A stretch of 64,000 bases of DNA, taken from Candidatus Cloacimonadota bacterium (GTDB lineage: Bacteria; Cloacimonadota; Cloacimonadia; Cloacimonadales; JAIOQZ01). How positions within the stretch are numbered: the first letter of the stretch is position 1; the number at the start of each line of letters is the position of its first letter. The stretch lies in assembly GCA_021108395.1 (NCBI GenBank), contig JAIOQZ010000057.1:1-64000 (forward strand), in the 5' to 3' direction. Under the pieces are notes generated by a model, which was not told the DNA's origin, did not search any database, and worked only from the letters and a program-made list of their open reading frames with translations. This document shows positions 18,098 to 27,537 of this stretch, piece after piece. A program made the translations under genes and the position numbers.

Positions 18098-20566
18098 TTG
18101 AGAGGTGCTGATATGAGCGAGATGAGGCGCGATTCAACTTCTGGTTTACCGCAAAAAGCGGAAACGGGAGAGAATTGCCTCAATCCATTCACCGACCTGT
18201 ATAATCGCATGCGCGAAGGCTGGGTGCGCACAGACAAACATGGCCGCATAACATCCTGCAACCTCGCTTTTATGCAATTGGTGGGCTACAAGCGGCCTGA
18301 ACTCATCGGAATGTCATTTAAGCAGCTCACTCCTCAGCCAGAGAAACTCAGCGTTGATGAGGTTCTCGCCAATAATCTGCCCGACAATAGCGACTCAGCC
18401 GAACCCCTCCGCCTGCATTTCCATCACCGCGATGGCAGGCTGCTGCCTGTCGAGATTCAGTTCTATGCCATGCACAAGCCCACGGGTAAGCCCGACGGAG
18501 CGTGGGCCATCATCCGAAATCTATCTTCCCAGCAACAGCAGATCCGCCAGCTCAACACCCTTATCCGAATTGTCAACGCCGCGAACATGACCAGCGACAT
18601 GCAGGCGATGATGGCTCGAATCCGTGACGAACTGGGCACTCTCATCGATACAACGAACTTCTACATCGCTCTCTATGACAACCACACCGACAGCCTCAGC
18701 CTGCCCTTCCACACCGACCGCAAAGACCGCTTCGAGTCGTTTCCGGCGGGCAAGACGCTTACCGCCTATGTCATCCACACAGGCAAGCCCTTGATGGCTG
18801 ACGCGGCCACCATCGAACGCCTTGCAGCCGAGGGTCACATCGACATCATCGGCAATGTCGCCGAGATGTGGCTGGGCGTTCCACTCAGACGGGAAAAGCA
18901 AATCATTGGCGTGGTGGTTGTTCAGACATATTCAAAGGACAGGCTGTACACACAGGAAGATCTGGACGTACTACAGTTCGTTTCCGAACAGATTGCCATG
19001 GCCATTGGGAGACAACAGGCGGAGGACGAGCTGCGCACCAGCGAAGAACGCCTGCGCACCACCATCGACGGGCTGGATGAATCGGTGTATATGATTGATT
19101 ACGAAATGCGGTTGGTGCTGGTGAACAAGGCTTTGCGCCGTAGAGTAAGCGCATACGGATGGAAGGGCGACATCCTCGGAGCGAACGCCTTTGAAGTGTT
19201 ACCATTCCTTTCTGACAAGACTTTTGAAGAATACAGGAACGTGTTTGAAAGCGGGCAATCGCTCCGCACCGAAAAGAGCTTCGAGGTAGATGGACGGGTT
19301 ATCTGGACCCGCACCCGCAAACTCCCGTTGCTTGACAATCACGGTCTTGTGCGCTATGTGCTCACCGTAGTACAGGATGTGAGTGAACACCGTGAAGCCG
19401 AAAGAGCGCTATTGCAGGCTCAGAAAATGGAGGCGATGGGTACACTGGCCGGCGGAATTGCCCACGACTTCAACAATATTCTCTCAGTGGTTCTTGGTTA
19501 TGCCGAGATGGCGCACATCGAATCGACACAAGACTCGGTACGCCACTCGATCGAGGAAATATCGCAGGCCAGCAAACGCGCCAAGGGATTAGTTGGCCAG
19601 ATACTGTCTTTCAGTCGGCAGGAAAAGGAAAGCTTGCAACAGATCAGCATGAACCAGATAACCCGCGAAGTTCTTCGCATGCTGCGCGCTTCGCTGCCCA
19701 GCACGGTACTCATCAAGCGACAGGTGACAAGCAAGCGCACCGTAGCCGCCGACTCCACCCGCATCCACCAGATCATCATGAATCTGTGCACAAACGCATT
19801 TCACGCCATGCAGCCTGATGGTGGAATACTTTCTGTTGAGATGGAAGACATACTCCCCGAAGACGTTCCCGCATCGCTGCATCGTGATCCCATGCCTGAA
19901 TTCGTGCGCCTTCGAGTGAGTGACACCGGCAGCGGGATACCAATCGAACAGCAGTTGCGCATCTTCGAGCCTTACTACACAACGAAAGCTAAGGGTGAAG
20001 GCACTGGGCTGGGATTGGCCATCATCCACAGCATTGTCGCGTCCCTCAATGGAAAAATCAGCCTGCACAGCATACTTGGCGCAGGTACGACATTTACTGT
20101 CATCCTGCCTGCTTCGGACACCGAAATCGGTGATCTGAAAGAAGAAATCGCTGCACACAGAGTCATCACGCCCACCAGAATTTTGTTTGTGGACGACGAA
20201 CCGATGATTGTTTCGCTCAGTAAAACAGCACTCGAACGATATGGATATACCGTCACCGAGTTTACCAGCAGCAGCAAGGCAGAGCAGGCCTTCGAGCTGA
20301 ATCCTGACGACTATGACCTTGTTATCACCGACATGACAATGCCACACCCTACGGGCATCGAACTGGTACACAAGCTCCGCGCCATTCGCTCCGACATCCC
20401 TGTCATTATGTGCACCGGATACAACGATCTGACAAACAAGGAAGCGCTGGAAGAGGCGAACATCAAACACGTTCTGCTCAAACCAATTCCAACCTCAGCC
20501 TACGTCTCAGTCATCGAAGAACTGCGCGCCGCTTGCCCGACACCACCTGAAACCTGCGACGAATAA
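18098..20566 (+). CDS. Soluble hybrid histidine kinase (PAS-GAF-PAS-HisKA-HATPase-REC)
   Basis: 822 residues, no membrane segments. Order: PAS (about 33-155), GAF (about 165-315), PAS (about 320-440), HisKA with phospho-acceptor His 456 in AGGIAHDFNNIL, HATPase_c with N box (NLCTNAFHAM), DTGSGIP and GEGTGLGLAI, and a C-terminal receiver with acidic pair Asp 699/Asp 700, phospho-acceptor Asp 745 (VITDMTM) and Lys in LLKPIP. The HDFNN H-box is typical of this hybrid subclass. The TTG at 18098 has AAGGAG 7 bases upstream; an ATG at 18113 with GAGGTG 5 bases upstream is an alternative. No output regulator is adjacent, so the partner is unknown. Confidence 0.93.
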   Translation: MRGADMSEMRRDSTSGLPQKAETGENCLNPFTDLYNRMREGWVRTDKHGRITSCNLAFMQLVGYKRPELIGMSFKQLTPQPEKLSVDEVLANNLPDNSDSAEPLRLHFHHRDGRLLPVEIQFYAMHKPTGKPDGAWAIIRNLSSQQQQIRQLNTLIRIVNAANMTSDMQAMMARIRDELGTLIDTTNFYIALYDNHTDSLSLPFHTDRKDRFESFPAGKTLTAYVIHTGKPLMADAATIERLAAEGHIDIIGNVAEMWLGVPLRREKQIIGVVVVQTYSKDRLYTQEDLDVLQFVSEQIAMAIGRQQAEDELRTSEERLRTTIDGLDESVYMIDYEMRLVLVNKALRRRVSAYGWKGDILGANAFEVLPFLSDKTFEEYRNVFESGQSLRTEKSFEVDGRVIWTRTRKLPLLDNHGLVRYVLTVVQDVSEHREAERALLQAQKMEAMGTLAGGIAHDFNNILSVVLGYAEMAHIESTQDSVRHSIEEISQASKRAKGLVGQILSFSRQEKESLQQISMNQITREVLRMLRASLPSTVLIKRQVTSKRTVAADSTRIHQIIMNLCTNAFHAMQPDGGILSVEMEDILPEDVPASLHRDPMPEFVRLRVSDTGSGIPIEQQLRIFEPYYTTKAKGEGTGLGLAIIHSIVASLNGKISLHSILGAGTTFTVILPASDTEIGDLKEEIAAHRVITPTRILFVDDEPMIVSLSKTALERYGYTVTEFTSSSKAEQAFELNPDDYDLVITDMTMPHPTGIELVHKLRAIRSDIPVIMCTGYNDLTNKEALEEANIKHVLLKPIPTSAYVSVIEELRAACPTPPETCDE

Positions 20567-20585
20567 ACCTCAGACTGCCTACCGC

Positions 20586-21677
20586 TCAAGTGATAACCCG
20601 CAGGCGATCTATCTCGTGCTCTGCGGCTGTCAGCTCCTCCACATTGAGCTCAAGCTCTCGCAGTCGCGCAGCCAGCACAGGCACTATCGGATTCTCGGTG
20701 TGAAAATGTCCGGCCAGTACCAGCGGTACGGAGCTGTCCAACATACCGTGATAATTGCTTTCACCCAGCACAAAGACCTCGGCTCCGGCAGCCCGGGCTG
20801 CCCTTGTGAGTGTCCCCCCCGAGCCTCCACACACCGCCACGCGTCGCACCAGCTTATCCTCCGGTTGGCCCGCCGGCCACAACTGCGCCACAGGAGCGCC
20901 CAGTCGTTCACGGACAAGCTCTGCCACTCCGCGCAGCGTCATCGGCTCTGACAGCTCGCCCACCAACCCCAATCCGTGATTGGGATCTGGCCGACGCTGC
21001 GGATAGACGGCGTAAGCCGGGGTCTCATAGGGGTGAGCGGAGCGCATGGCGGACAGCACAGCGTCGAGGTGAGCGGTGTCGCAGAAGAATTCGAGCTTGT
21101 CCTCGCGCACACTTTCCATCTTTCCCACGCTGCCCACTGCCGGATGAGCGCCTTCGAGCGGACGGAACCGGCCATCGACGGGGTAGCTGTTGAGACAGTG
21201 ACTGTAGTTGCCCATCACGCCTGCGCCGGCCTCATGCACGGCATCGGCGACGCGCTGGGCGGCATCCGACGGAACATACACCGCAACGTGCAGCGGCTCC
21301 GCGCCTGACTCGTGACTGAGCAGGATGCAGTCGCGCAGGCCAAGACGCGCGGCCAGGGCGTGGTTGACGCCGCCGCGAGCCACGTCGAGGTTGGTGTGAG
21401 CACAATAGACGGCGATGCCGTGCCGCGCCAGTCGCAGGATGAGCGGGTTGTTGATGCGCGCCAGCGGCTTCAGAAACAGCGGGTGGTGACTGACGACGAG
21501 TCGGCAACCGGTGCGCACGGCTTTGTCCACGGCGGCGCGGGTGACATCCAGCGTGACGAGCACGCGCTCGACCTCCTGTCCGGCATCGCCCAGCAGCAGG
21601 CCGACATTGTCCCATTCCAGCGCCAAGCCAAGCGGCGCGAAGCGCTCAAGGGCGGTGGTGATGTCTCGAATTTTCAT
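20586..21677 (-). CDS. Nif3-like dinuclear metal-centre protein (YqfO type)
   Basis: 363 residues. The N-terminal Nif3 half carries ALEWDNVGLLLGD and the metal ligands in VVSHHPLF, and the C-terminal half carries LAGHFHTEN. Between them (about 130-240) is the inserted PII/CutA-like domain with HPYETPAYAVY, so this is the long YqfO form. Family members form toroidal hexamers with a di-metal site; annotations as GTP cyclohydrolase I type 2 exist but the physiological role is unsettled. The ATG has AAGGAA 7 bases upstream. Convergent with the kinase gene with only 19 bases between stops. Confidence 0.93.
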   Translation of the reverse strand: MKIRDITTALERFAPLGLALEWDNVGLLLGDAGQEVERVLVTLDVTRAAVDKAVRTGCRLVVSHHPLFLKPLARINNPLILRLARHGIAVYCAHTNLDVARGGVNHALAARLGLRDCILLSHESGAEPLHVAVYVPSDAAQRVADAVHEAGAGVMGNYSHCLNSYPVDGRFRPLEGAHPAVGSVGKMESVREDKLEFFCDTAHLDAVLSAMRSAHPYETPAYAVYPQRRPDPNHGLGLVGELSEPMTLRGVAELVRERLGAPVAQLWPAGQPEDKLVRRVAVCGGSGGTLTRAARAAGAEVFVLGESNYHGMLDSSVPLVLAGHFHTENPIVPVLAARLRELELNVEELTAAEHEIDRLRVIT

Positions 21678-21696
21678 GACATATTCCTTTTTTCTC

Positions 21697-21724
21697 TTGA
21701 CAGATATTGTTACGAGTGTATCTT
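21697..21724 (+). promoter_or_regulatory. Promoter of a putative small RNA
   Basis: A perfect TTGACA (21697-21702), 16 bases, then TATCTT (21719-21724). No plus-strand gene follows. The same -35/-10 pair, with 17 bases between, precedes the higB gene in this window. Confidence 0.5.
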
Positions 21725-21730
21725 TTAATT

Positions 21731-21790
21731 AATCCGCTGAAGCGGAGGTGGATGACATTTGTCATTGCCCCGGGAAACCGGGGGTTTTTT
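21731..21790 (+). ncRNA. Putative 60-nt structured small RNA
   Basis: Downstream of a good promoter lies a 60-base stretch that is nearly all hairpins: TCCGC-TGAA-GCGGA (21733-21746), ATGAC-ATTT-GTCAT (21752-21765) and a terminator CCCCGG-GAAA-CCGGGG (21768-21783) followed by G and TTTTTT. The terminator has no plus-strand gene upstream to serve, which argues for a short independent transcript. No reading frame of note. It lies antisense to the leader of the Nif3 gene, so an effect on that gene is possible. I do not recognise an RNA family. Confidence 0.5.
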
Positions 21791-22550
21791 ATGACAGTTT
21801 CTTGACGTCACACCCTTGATGTTTCCTTCTTTCATTTTTGTAGTATTCTTTTCTCGGATTTACAATAGCTTGAAGTAATGAATATGCACGATTAACCATT
21901 ACCAATATTTGATTAAATTCTACATTTCTTGCTTTCATTTGTATCTTTTCTGAATCCAATTGAAAGGTCACTATCACATTAGGTATATTGAATGCCCAAG
22001 TAGTTTGCTCACTTCTTAAAATTAGCTTTGCATCATCTTTTTTGGGCATTATTCGCATTGAATGTTTGAAAGCATTGTAGAAATCTCTATCAAGGTAGAT
22101 TTTAGATAAAGTTACTAAGTCTCTCCCAATTTTCTCGATTTGTTCACATGAAGTTTTATTATCACCAAGATAGTAAATTTTCTTCAATGTAGTACTTTCG
22201 AGCAAATTTCCCTTTGTGATTTGTTGAGCTGTTTGGCTGGGTTGTTTGACTTTTCGTAAATACAAATTTTTCACAATATGCGAAGGTTGCCTATAGAGAA
22301 CATTATGCAATTCAAGTAGAGCCTCAATGATATGATGCTGCAGAAAAATAGCCTCAAGATGTAAAAAGGATTTGTAATCACTATTCTGAAGTTCAGTGTT
22401 AGCCTTTTTGTCCTGAAAGATCTGCCAACTCATACTAATAGTTTGTATCTTATATTTCCAGAAATCAATGAAGTAATTTAGGAAAAACAGTTCATCCGCT
22501 TTTTTATCGTCAATGTTTCCATTCGCTGAAAAATTCATTGAAACAGTCAT
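21789..22550 (-). CDS. AT-rich orphan gene of unknown function
   Basis: 253 residues from the ATG at 22550, which has GAGGAG 6 bases upstream; the frame extends further to 22622 without a ribosome site. The predicted protein is largely helical, Lys/Asn/Ile-rich and without membrane segments, signal peptide or a motif I recognise. Base composition and codon use are far more AT-rich than the flanking Nif3 and methyltransferase genes, suggesting horizontal acquisition. It lies beside a dispersed hairpin repeat. A helical accessory or defence-related protein is possible but unsupported. Confidence 0.7.
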   Translation of the reverse strand: MTVSMNFSANGNIDDKKADELFFLNYFIDFWKYKIQTISMSWQIFQDKKANTELQNSDYKSFLHLEAIFLQHHIIEALLELHNVLYRQPSHIVKNLYLRKVKQPSQTAQQITKGNLLESTTLKKIYYLGDNKTSCEQIEKIGRDLVTLSKIYLDRDFYNAFKHSMRIMPKKDDAKLILRSEQTTWAFNIPNVIVTFQLDSEKIQMKARNVEFNQILVMVNRAYSLLQAIVNPRKEYYKNERRKHQGCDVKKLS

Positions 22551-22629
22551 ACTTGCTCCTCTATCTAATAGAGTTTTCCAATTAATTCGAAGTCTAATCA
22601 ACTTGTTGTGAATCAACAACATGGTGCTT

Positions 22630-22723
22630 CACGAATATGAACACAAGGATGCGTCAGCATCCACCAGAAGTTTTCGGTCTCGCCTTTTACAAAAGGCGAG
22701 CGGGGTATGAGGGGCAGCGCCCC
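22630..22723 (-). repeat. Dispersed hairpin repeat, copy A
   Basis: Read on the minus strand, this starts 1 base after the stop of the methyltransferase gene with a GGGGCGCTGCCCC hairpin (22723-22711). ACCCC and a 22-base palindrome (22700-22679: CTCGCCTTTT, 2-base loop, AAAAGGCGAG) follow, then ACCGAAAACTT and a GATGC...GCATC hairpin. The same order of blocks occurs at about 40.95 kb and 49.1 kb. Confidence 0.75.
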
Positions 22724-23470
22724 TTATCTTTCCCCCACCACACTCATCAGCGCCGCCTTGCCGGTCATGCGGTTCCATAAGGCGTCCTTGAGTCGCCAGA
22801 ACCACCACGGAAACGGCGCCAGCAGGCGGTTGAGTCGCAACGCCGATAGCGCCTTGTTGTTGTAGAGCATCACGCGGCGCACCCGGTAGCCGGTTGTTTC
22901 AATCATGGCGCGCAGCTTCTGCTCGTCAAAGCTGTGCAGGTGGGCGTTGACGGGTGTTTTCCTGTTACAGTGGATGCACAGACTGTACCTGATGCGCTCA
23001 CGATACGGCACCGAGACCAGCAGCCGTCCGCCGGGGGCCAGGAAACGCCGCCAGTGGTCGAGCGCATGCTGCGGCTTTTCGAGGTGTTCGAGCACCTCGT
23101 TGGCGGTGATGAGGTCGAAGGCCATGCCCTCGCAGGGGAGATCGCAGGCGTCGCCGTAGCGGGTGTCTATGCGCGGGTCGGCGGCCTTGATGCGGTCGAG
23201 GTTGCGCTGCGAGAGATCAACGGCGGTCACCTTTGCCCCGCGAGCGGCGGCGGCCTTGCAAAACCAGCCGCACCCCGAGCCGACCTCGAGCACATTCTTG
23301 CCGCGCATGCGGCCCGCCAATCGCAGCACGGTCTGACGGCGGCGTGTTTCGTCCACACCAACGCGGTCATGGTTCAGGTAATCGAACACCTCGGCGTCGA
23401 TGCGGTAATGTTCACTGTGGTTAGTGTATTTCATGCGCTCATGGTGGAAGTATGCCGAGGGACTGTCCAT
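22724..23470 (-). CDS. Class I SAM-dependent methyltransferase
   Basis: 248 residues. The Rossmann motifs are clear: motif [17 protein letters not shown] (about 60-75), acidic loop AVDLSQRNL, motif II region [14 protein letters not shown] and motif [19 protein letters not shown]. This is the Methyltransf_11/23 family. A C-x-x-C pair (SLCIHCNRK) and a basic C-terminus follow; substrate cannot be told, small molecule or lipid/quinone-type acceptors being usual. The start is uncertain: ATG 23470 is used, ATG 23434 is possible, and neither has a strong ribosome site. Divergent from uvrB. Confidence 0.82.
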   Translation of the reverse strand: MDSPSAYFHHERMKYTNHSEHYRIDAEVFDYLNHDRVGVDETRRRQTVLRLAGRMRGKNVLEVGSGCGWFCKAAAARGAKVTAVDLSQRNLDRIKAADPRIDTRYGDACDLPCEGMAFDLITANEVLEHLEKPQHALDHWRRFLAPGGRLLVSVPYRERIRYSLCIHCNRKTPVNAHLHSFDEQKLRAMIETTGYRVRRVMLYNNKALSALRLNRLLAPFPWWFWRLKDALWNRMTGKAALMSVVGER

Positions 23471-23544
23471 ATCTTTTTCTCAAGTCGCTGGAAAAGACTT
23501 GTCAGGCTGTGGCGCATCGAGACTCTGTGAGAGAAGGAGAAGCC

Positions 23545-25548
23545 ATGAAGACGTTCCAGCTCGTGTCCAACTACCAGCCCACCGGCGACCAACCGCAGGC
23601 CATCGCCGAACTCACAAACGCCATCAACGCAGGCCAGCGTTACCAGACACTGCTGGGCGTCACCGGCAGCGGCAAGACCTTCACCATCGCCAACGTAGTG
23701 GCCCAGTTGAACAAGCCAACCCTGGTGATGTCGCACAACAAAACGCTGGCTGCGCAGCTCTATGGCGAGTTCAAGACGCTGTTCCCGCATAACGCCGTCG
23801 AGTTCTTCATCAGCTATTACGACTACTACCAGCCCGAGGCCTACATCCCCGGCAAAGACCTTTACATCGAGAAGGACAGCGACATCAACAGCGAGATCGA
23901 GAAGCTGCGTCTGCGGGCGACGATGTCATTGGCCGAGCGCCGCGACGTTATCATCGTCGCTTCGGTGTCGTGCATCTACGGACTGGGCATACCGGATAAC
24001 TACAAAGACGCGCTGGTGCGTTTGCGGGTGGGCGACGTGATGGACCGTGATGCGCTGCTCGAAAAGCTCGTGGGCATTCACTACGGTCGCAACGACATCG
24101 CCTTCGAGCGCGGCGCGTTTCGCGTCAAGGGCGACATAGTCGATATCTATCCCGCCTATCTCGACAAGTCCATCCGCATCGAGTTCTTTGGCGACGAAAT
24201 CGAGCGCATCACGCGCATCAACCCTATCGATAACCACGTCATCGAGGAGGTGGAGGAGTTTCCTATCTATCCGGCGAACCATTTCATCATCAACGAGGGC
24301 AGCATGGAGTGCGCCACCCGCTCGATTCGGGAGGAACTGTCGCAGCGGGTGAAGTTCTACCTCGACAAGGAAATGTGGGTCGAGGCGCAGCGTATTGAGC
24401 AGCGCACCAAATTCGACCTCGAGATGCTGTGTGAGCTGGGCTCGTGCTCGGGCATCGAGAACTACTCGCGTCACCTCACCGGCGCCAACCCCGGCGAGCC
24501 GCCCTACTGCCTGCTCGACTACTTCCCCGACGACTTCCTCATCATCATCGACGAATCGCACGCCTCGATCCCTCAGATTCACGGCATGTATGGCGGCGAC
24601 TTCACCCGCAAGAAAAACCTCATCGATTACGGCTTCCGCCTGCCCTCAGCATTCGACAACCGCCCCTTGCGTTTCGAGGAGTTCGAGAGCCACATCCGCC
24701 ACGCCATCTTTCTCTCGGCCACGCCGGGAAACTGGGAACTCGAGCAAACCGACGGCGTCTTTGTCGAGCAGATTATCCGCCCGACGGGGCTGGTTGACCC
24801 TGAGATAGAGATCAAACCGGTGAGCACGCAGGTGGATGACCTGCTCGAACAGATTCGCGTACGCAGTGATCGTAGCGAGCGCGTCCTCGTCACCACGCTC
24901 ACCAAGCGCATGTCCGAAGACCTCGCCACCTATCTCACCAACGCCGGTGTGCGCGCCCGCTACATGCACTCCGAGCTTACCGCCATCGAGCGCAGCAAGA
25001 TCATCCGCGACCTGCGGCTGGGCGAGTTTGACGTGCTGGTGGGCATCAATCTGCTGCGCGAGGGCCTCGACCTGCCGGAGGTGTCGCTGGTCGCCATCCT
25101 CGACGCCGACAAGTCGGGCTTCCTGCGCAACACGCGCTCGCTCATCCAGACCGCCGGACGCGCCGCGCGCAACATCAACGGCAAGGTCATCTTCTACGCC
25201 GACAAACTGACCCCCGCCATCCGCCAGACTGTGGACGAGACCAACCGCCGTCGCGCCAAACAGCTCGCCTACAACGAAGAGCACGGCATCACGCCGTCGG
25301 GCATCAGCAAGACGGTCGAGGACATCATGGGCTCCACCGCCGTGGCAGAGGGTTACGCCGAGTACGAGGGCCGGAAGAAGCAGGGCAAGCCCGACCGCGC
25401 CGAGTTTGAAGACTACCTGAACCTGGACAGCCGCGAGAAAGTGCTCGAAGTGCTCAAGCGCGAGATGGGCCACGCCGCCCGCACCCTCGACTTCGAGCGC
25501 GCCGCCGAGTTGCGGGACAGGATAATCGAGTTGGAGGAATTGAGCTGA
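23545..25548 (+). CDS. uvrB: Excinuclease ABC subunit UvrB
   Basis: 667 residues, the normal UvrB length. From the ATG at 23545 (AAGGAG 5 bases upstream): Walker A GVTGSGKT (38-45), the [12 protein letters not shown] beta-hairpin that probes DNA, the IIIDESH helicase motif, the C-terminal helicase domain with QTAGRAARN, and the C-terminal UVR domain ending [11 protein letters not shown] that contacts UvrC. It verifies bulky lesions handed over by UvrA and loads UvrC in nucleotide excision repair. uvrA and uvrC are not in the window. In-frame extension upstream to 23452 overlaps the divergent methyltransferase and is not favoured. Confidence 0.98.
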   Translation: MKTFQLVSNYQPTGDQPQAIAELTNAINAGQRYQTLLGVTGSGKTFTIANVVAQLNKPTLVMSHNKTLAAQLYGEFKTLFPHNAVEFFISYYDYYQPEAYIPGKDLYIEKDSDINSEIEKLRLRATMSLAERRDVIIVASVSCIYGLGIPDNYKDALVRLRVGDVMDRDALLEKLVGIHYGRNDIAFERGAFRVKGDIVDIYPAYLDKSIRIEFFGDEIERITRINPIDNHVIEEVEEFPIYPANHFIINEGSMECATRSIREELSQRVKFYLDKEMWVEAQRIEQRTKFDLEMLCELGSCSGIENYSRHLTGANPGEPPYCLLDYFPDDFLIIIDESHASIPQIHGMYGGDFTRKKNLIDYGFRLPSAFDNRPLRFEEFESHIRHAIFLSATPGNWELEQTDGVFVEQIIRPTGLVDPEIEIKPVSTQVDDLLEQIRVRSDRSERVLVTTLTKRMSEDLATYLTNAGVRARYMHSELTAIERSKIIRDLRLGEFDVLVGINLLREGLDLPEVSLVAILDADKSGFLRNTRSLIQTAGRAARNINGKVIFYADKLTPAIRQTVDETNRRRAKQLAYNEEHGITPSGISKTVEDIMGSTAVAEGYAEYEGRKKQGKPDRAEFEDYLNLDSREKVLEVLKREMGHAARTLDFERAAELRDRIIELEELS

Positions 25549-25606
25549 CAGAACATATATCCCAAGCAGGGAAAAATAACAATACACACAAAGGGAAATT
25601 TAATGC

Positions 25607-25649
25607 TTGACAAAATGGGAACAAGGAAGTATCTTGTCATATGAAGATA
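25607..25649 (+). promoter_or_regulatory. higBA promoter with palindromic operator over the start codon
   Basis: TTGACA (25607-25612), exactly 17 bases, then TATCTT (25630-25635). The -10 is the left arm of a perfect inverted repeat, TATCTT-GTCATATG-AAGATA (25630-25649), whose centre holds the higB ATG (25641). Transcription would begin about at the start codon, implying a leaderless or near-leaderless mRNA. The antitoxin HTH is the expected binder. Confidence 0.65.
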
Positions 25650-25952
25650 TCTAACAATGAAGCGTTGATTGAATTCATGCACAAACACAAAGATGTATCT
25701 GAGCTAGTGAAAACATGGAGAAACGATGTAAAGGCAGCCACATGGGATAGTCCTCATGCACTAAAGGAGTGTTTTCCAAAAGCAAGCATTATAGGGAGTG
25801 GCTGTGTTGTTTTCGATATCAAGGGGAACAAATATCGGATAGTAACAAAAATCAAATACAAGTTGCATATCGTCAACATACGTTGGTGTGGAAAACACAC
25901 TGAATACAACAAACTAGACCTGAGGAGCACGAAATGTCTGAGCCCAAGCTGA
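25641..25952 (+). CDS. higB: HigB-type mRNA interferase toxin
   Basis: 103 residues of the HigB/RelE-like fold (PF09907 type): central VVFDIKGNKYRIVTKIKY and C-terminal VNIRWCGKHTEYNKLDL match the conserved core where the toxin binds the ribosome and cleaves mRNA. There is no usual ribosome site: GGAAG lies too far upstream, and the -10 box ends 5 bases before the ATG. It overlaps the antitoxin gene by 19 bases, giving toxin-first order as in hig loci. AT-rich relative to neighbours; probably acquired. Confidence 0.85.
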   Translation: MKISNNEALIEFMHKHKDVSELVKTWRNDVKAATWDSPHALKECFPKASIIGSGCVVFDIKGNKYRIVTKIKYKLHIVNIRWCGKHTEYNKLDLRSTKCLSPS

Positions 25953-27139
25953 TTACTTCTGATAAAGAACATGAAGACGCAATGCGCCAACTCAACATCC
26001 TCCTTGATAAGGATGAGTTAAACGTTCAGGAAGAAAACAAGCTAGAGCTATTAGCATACCTTATCGAGAAGTATGAGGAAGAACATTTCCCAATAGGCAA
26101 TCCAGACCCCATCGAGGCCATCAAGTTTCGCATGGAGCAAATGGATTTGAGCCAGGATGATCTCGTGCCCTACATTGGTAGCAGTAGCAAAGTATCTGAA
26201 GTACTTAACAAGAAACGATCCCTTTCACTGAAAATGATCCGTGATCTCCACTTCGGCTTGGGCATCCCGTATGACTCCCTTCTTGGAAATAACGATAGCA
26301 ATGAAAACATGGTAACACTTGATTGGTTTAAGTTTCCCATAGCGGCTATGTATAGGCCCAAGTTCAAAAAGTATTTCTTCCCCTTGGTGAAAGTTCAGCT
26401 GAGCAGAATCAAAGAAAAAGCAGAAGAGTACCTACGTCCGTTAATAACGCCTTATCATCCAATTTTTCAGAATTGTTTTCGCAGGCAAAATGTCCGCATG
26501 GGTTCTTCGTCTGATGAATACGCACTGGTTGCTTGGATAGCCGCTTGTTGCCGCATTGCCGACCAAGAAAAATTACTTCAAGCATTCAATCCAAAACACG
26601 AAAAAGAACTTATCCAAGCCCTGAAATCCGTCAGTTTACTGGATGAAGGCCCTAAATTAGCTAAGGAGATGCTGAAGAAGTTTGGCATTCATCTGGTCAT
26701 TATACCACATCTGCCGAGAACTCATCTTGATGGTATTTCCTGCATTGGGTCAGACGGCAATCCTATCATCGGTATGACTCTTCGATATGACAGACTGGAC
26801 AACTTCTGGTTCACACTGTATCATGAACTTGCACATGTTCTGTTACATCTGCAAGGTTCCGATAGTAACGAGGCATTCGTTGATGACCTTAAATATCGAG
26901 CGAACAACGATAAAGAAAGCGATGCAGATGCTTTTGCCAGTACAACGCTGATAGACGACAAACTGTTGGAAGAAGATAATATGTTTGAAGACTATTCAGC
27001 TGAAAGAGTGCTTGAATTCGCTAACAAGCACTCGATACATCCTTCCATTGTAGCGGGACGAATCCGACATCATTTGAACAACTACCGGATTCTCTGGAAT
27101 CTCGTGGGCAATGGGCAAGTTCAAGAGCAACTATTTTAA
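25934..27139 (+). CDS. higA: HigA-like antitoxin fused to an ImmA/IrrE metallopeptidase domain
   Basis: 401 residues. The N-terminal third resembles HigA antitoxins: a helical lead (about 1-50), then an Xre-type HTH around IEAIKFRMEQMDLSQDDL and VSEVLNKKRSLSLKMI (about 60-110). The C-terminal half (about 245-370) is an ImmA/IrrE domain with zinc-peptidase motif HELAH at 297-301 and a downstream ESDADAFA acidic helix, the usual third ligand region. AGGAG sits 8 bases before the ATG, inside higB. The HTH should repress the operon; the peptidase could destroy the antitoxin or another repressor on a signal. AT-rich, so likely mobile. Confidence 0.85.
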   Translation: MSEPKLITSDKEHEDAMRQLNILLDKDELNVQEENKLELLAYLIEKYEEEHFPIGNPDPIEAIKFRMEQMDLSQDDLVPYIGSSSKVSEVLNKKRSLSLKMIRDLHFGLGIPYDSLLGNNDSNENMVTLDWFKFPIAAMYRPKFKKYFFPLVKVQLSRIKEKAEEYLRPLITPYHPIFQNCFRRQNVRMGSSSDEYALVAWIAACCRIADQEKLLQAFNPKHEKELIQALKSVSLLDEGPKLAKEMLKKFGIHLVIIPHLPRTHLDGISCIGSDGNPIIGMTLRYDRLDNFWFTLYHELAHVLLHLQGSDSNEAFVDDLKYRANNDKESDADAFASTTLIDDKLLEEDNMFEDYSAERVLEFANKHSIHPSIVAGRIRHHLNNYRILWNLVGNGQVQEQLF

Positions 27140-27286
27140 ACTTAAAACCGCCCACAGGCGAACCTGCAAGCGGCAGAAGACTCGTAGAGCCTCTCATAAG
27201 CAAAGAGAATTTACGAGGTTCAGCTTGTTTTGTCAAGCATTTTCTGTCCTTCGGGTTTGTCTGGGTACAAACAACGGAGAATTATA
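27140..27286. other. Spacer with 3' hairpin after higA
   Basis: CCGC (27148-27151) pairs with GCGG (27170-27173), enclosing CAGG-CGAA-CCTG (27155-27166), a compact two-tier hairpin. No T-run follows, so it may stabilise the toxin-antitoxin mRNA 3' end rather than terminate it. Confidence 0.4.
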
Positions 27287-27520
27287 ATGCCAAGAAAAAC
27301 AACGCACGTAGTTCCAGACTCAAAAGGCGGATGGAACGTCAAACAAGGTGGAGCAGGTCGTGCCACCAAGAACTTTGACACACAACAACAAGCCATTGAA
27401 TATGGACGAGGTTTGAGCGTCAGGCAAGGATCTGAGTTCATCATTCACCGTCCAGATGGCAGAATCAGACAGTGTGACAGCCATGGGGGTGACCCGTGTC
27501 CTCCCAAGGACAAGAACTAA
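27287..27520 (+). CDS. DUF2188 protein
   Basis: 77 residues matching DUF2188: HVVPDSKGGWNVKQGGAGRA, then a helix NFDTQQQAIEYGRGLSVRQG, then SEFIIHRPDGRIRQCDSHGGDPCPPKD. The fold is a small beta-alpha-beta element commonly found near toxin-antitoxin and mobile loci; its function is unknown. I use the ATG at 27287, preceded by GGAG; in-frame extension to 27230 is not supported. It follows the higBA pair, is also AT-leaning, and may be part of the same acquired block. Confidence 0.85.
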   Translation: MPRKTTHVVPDSKGGWNVKQGGAGRATKNFDTQQQAIEYGRGLSVRQGSEFIIHRPDGRIRQCDSHGGDPCPPKDKN

Positions 27521-27537
27521 CCAACACCTAACAAAAC

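Noticed and set aside
25641-27520. Restriction-modification or phage-defence island around the hig locus
   Set aside because: Only the toxin, antitoxin-protease and DUF2188 genes are present; uvrB and the membrane methyltransferase flank them directly.
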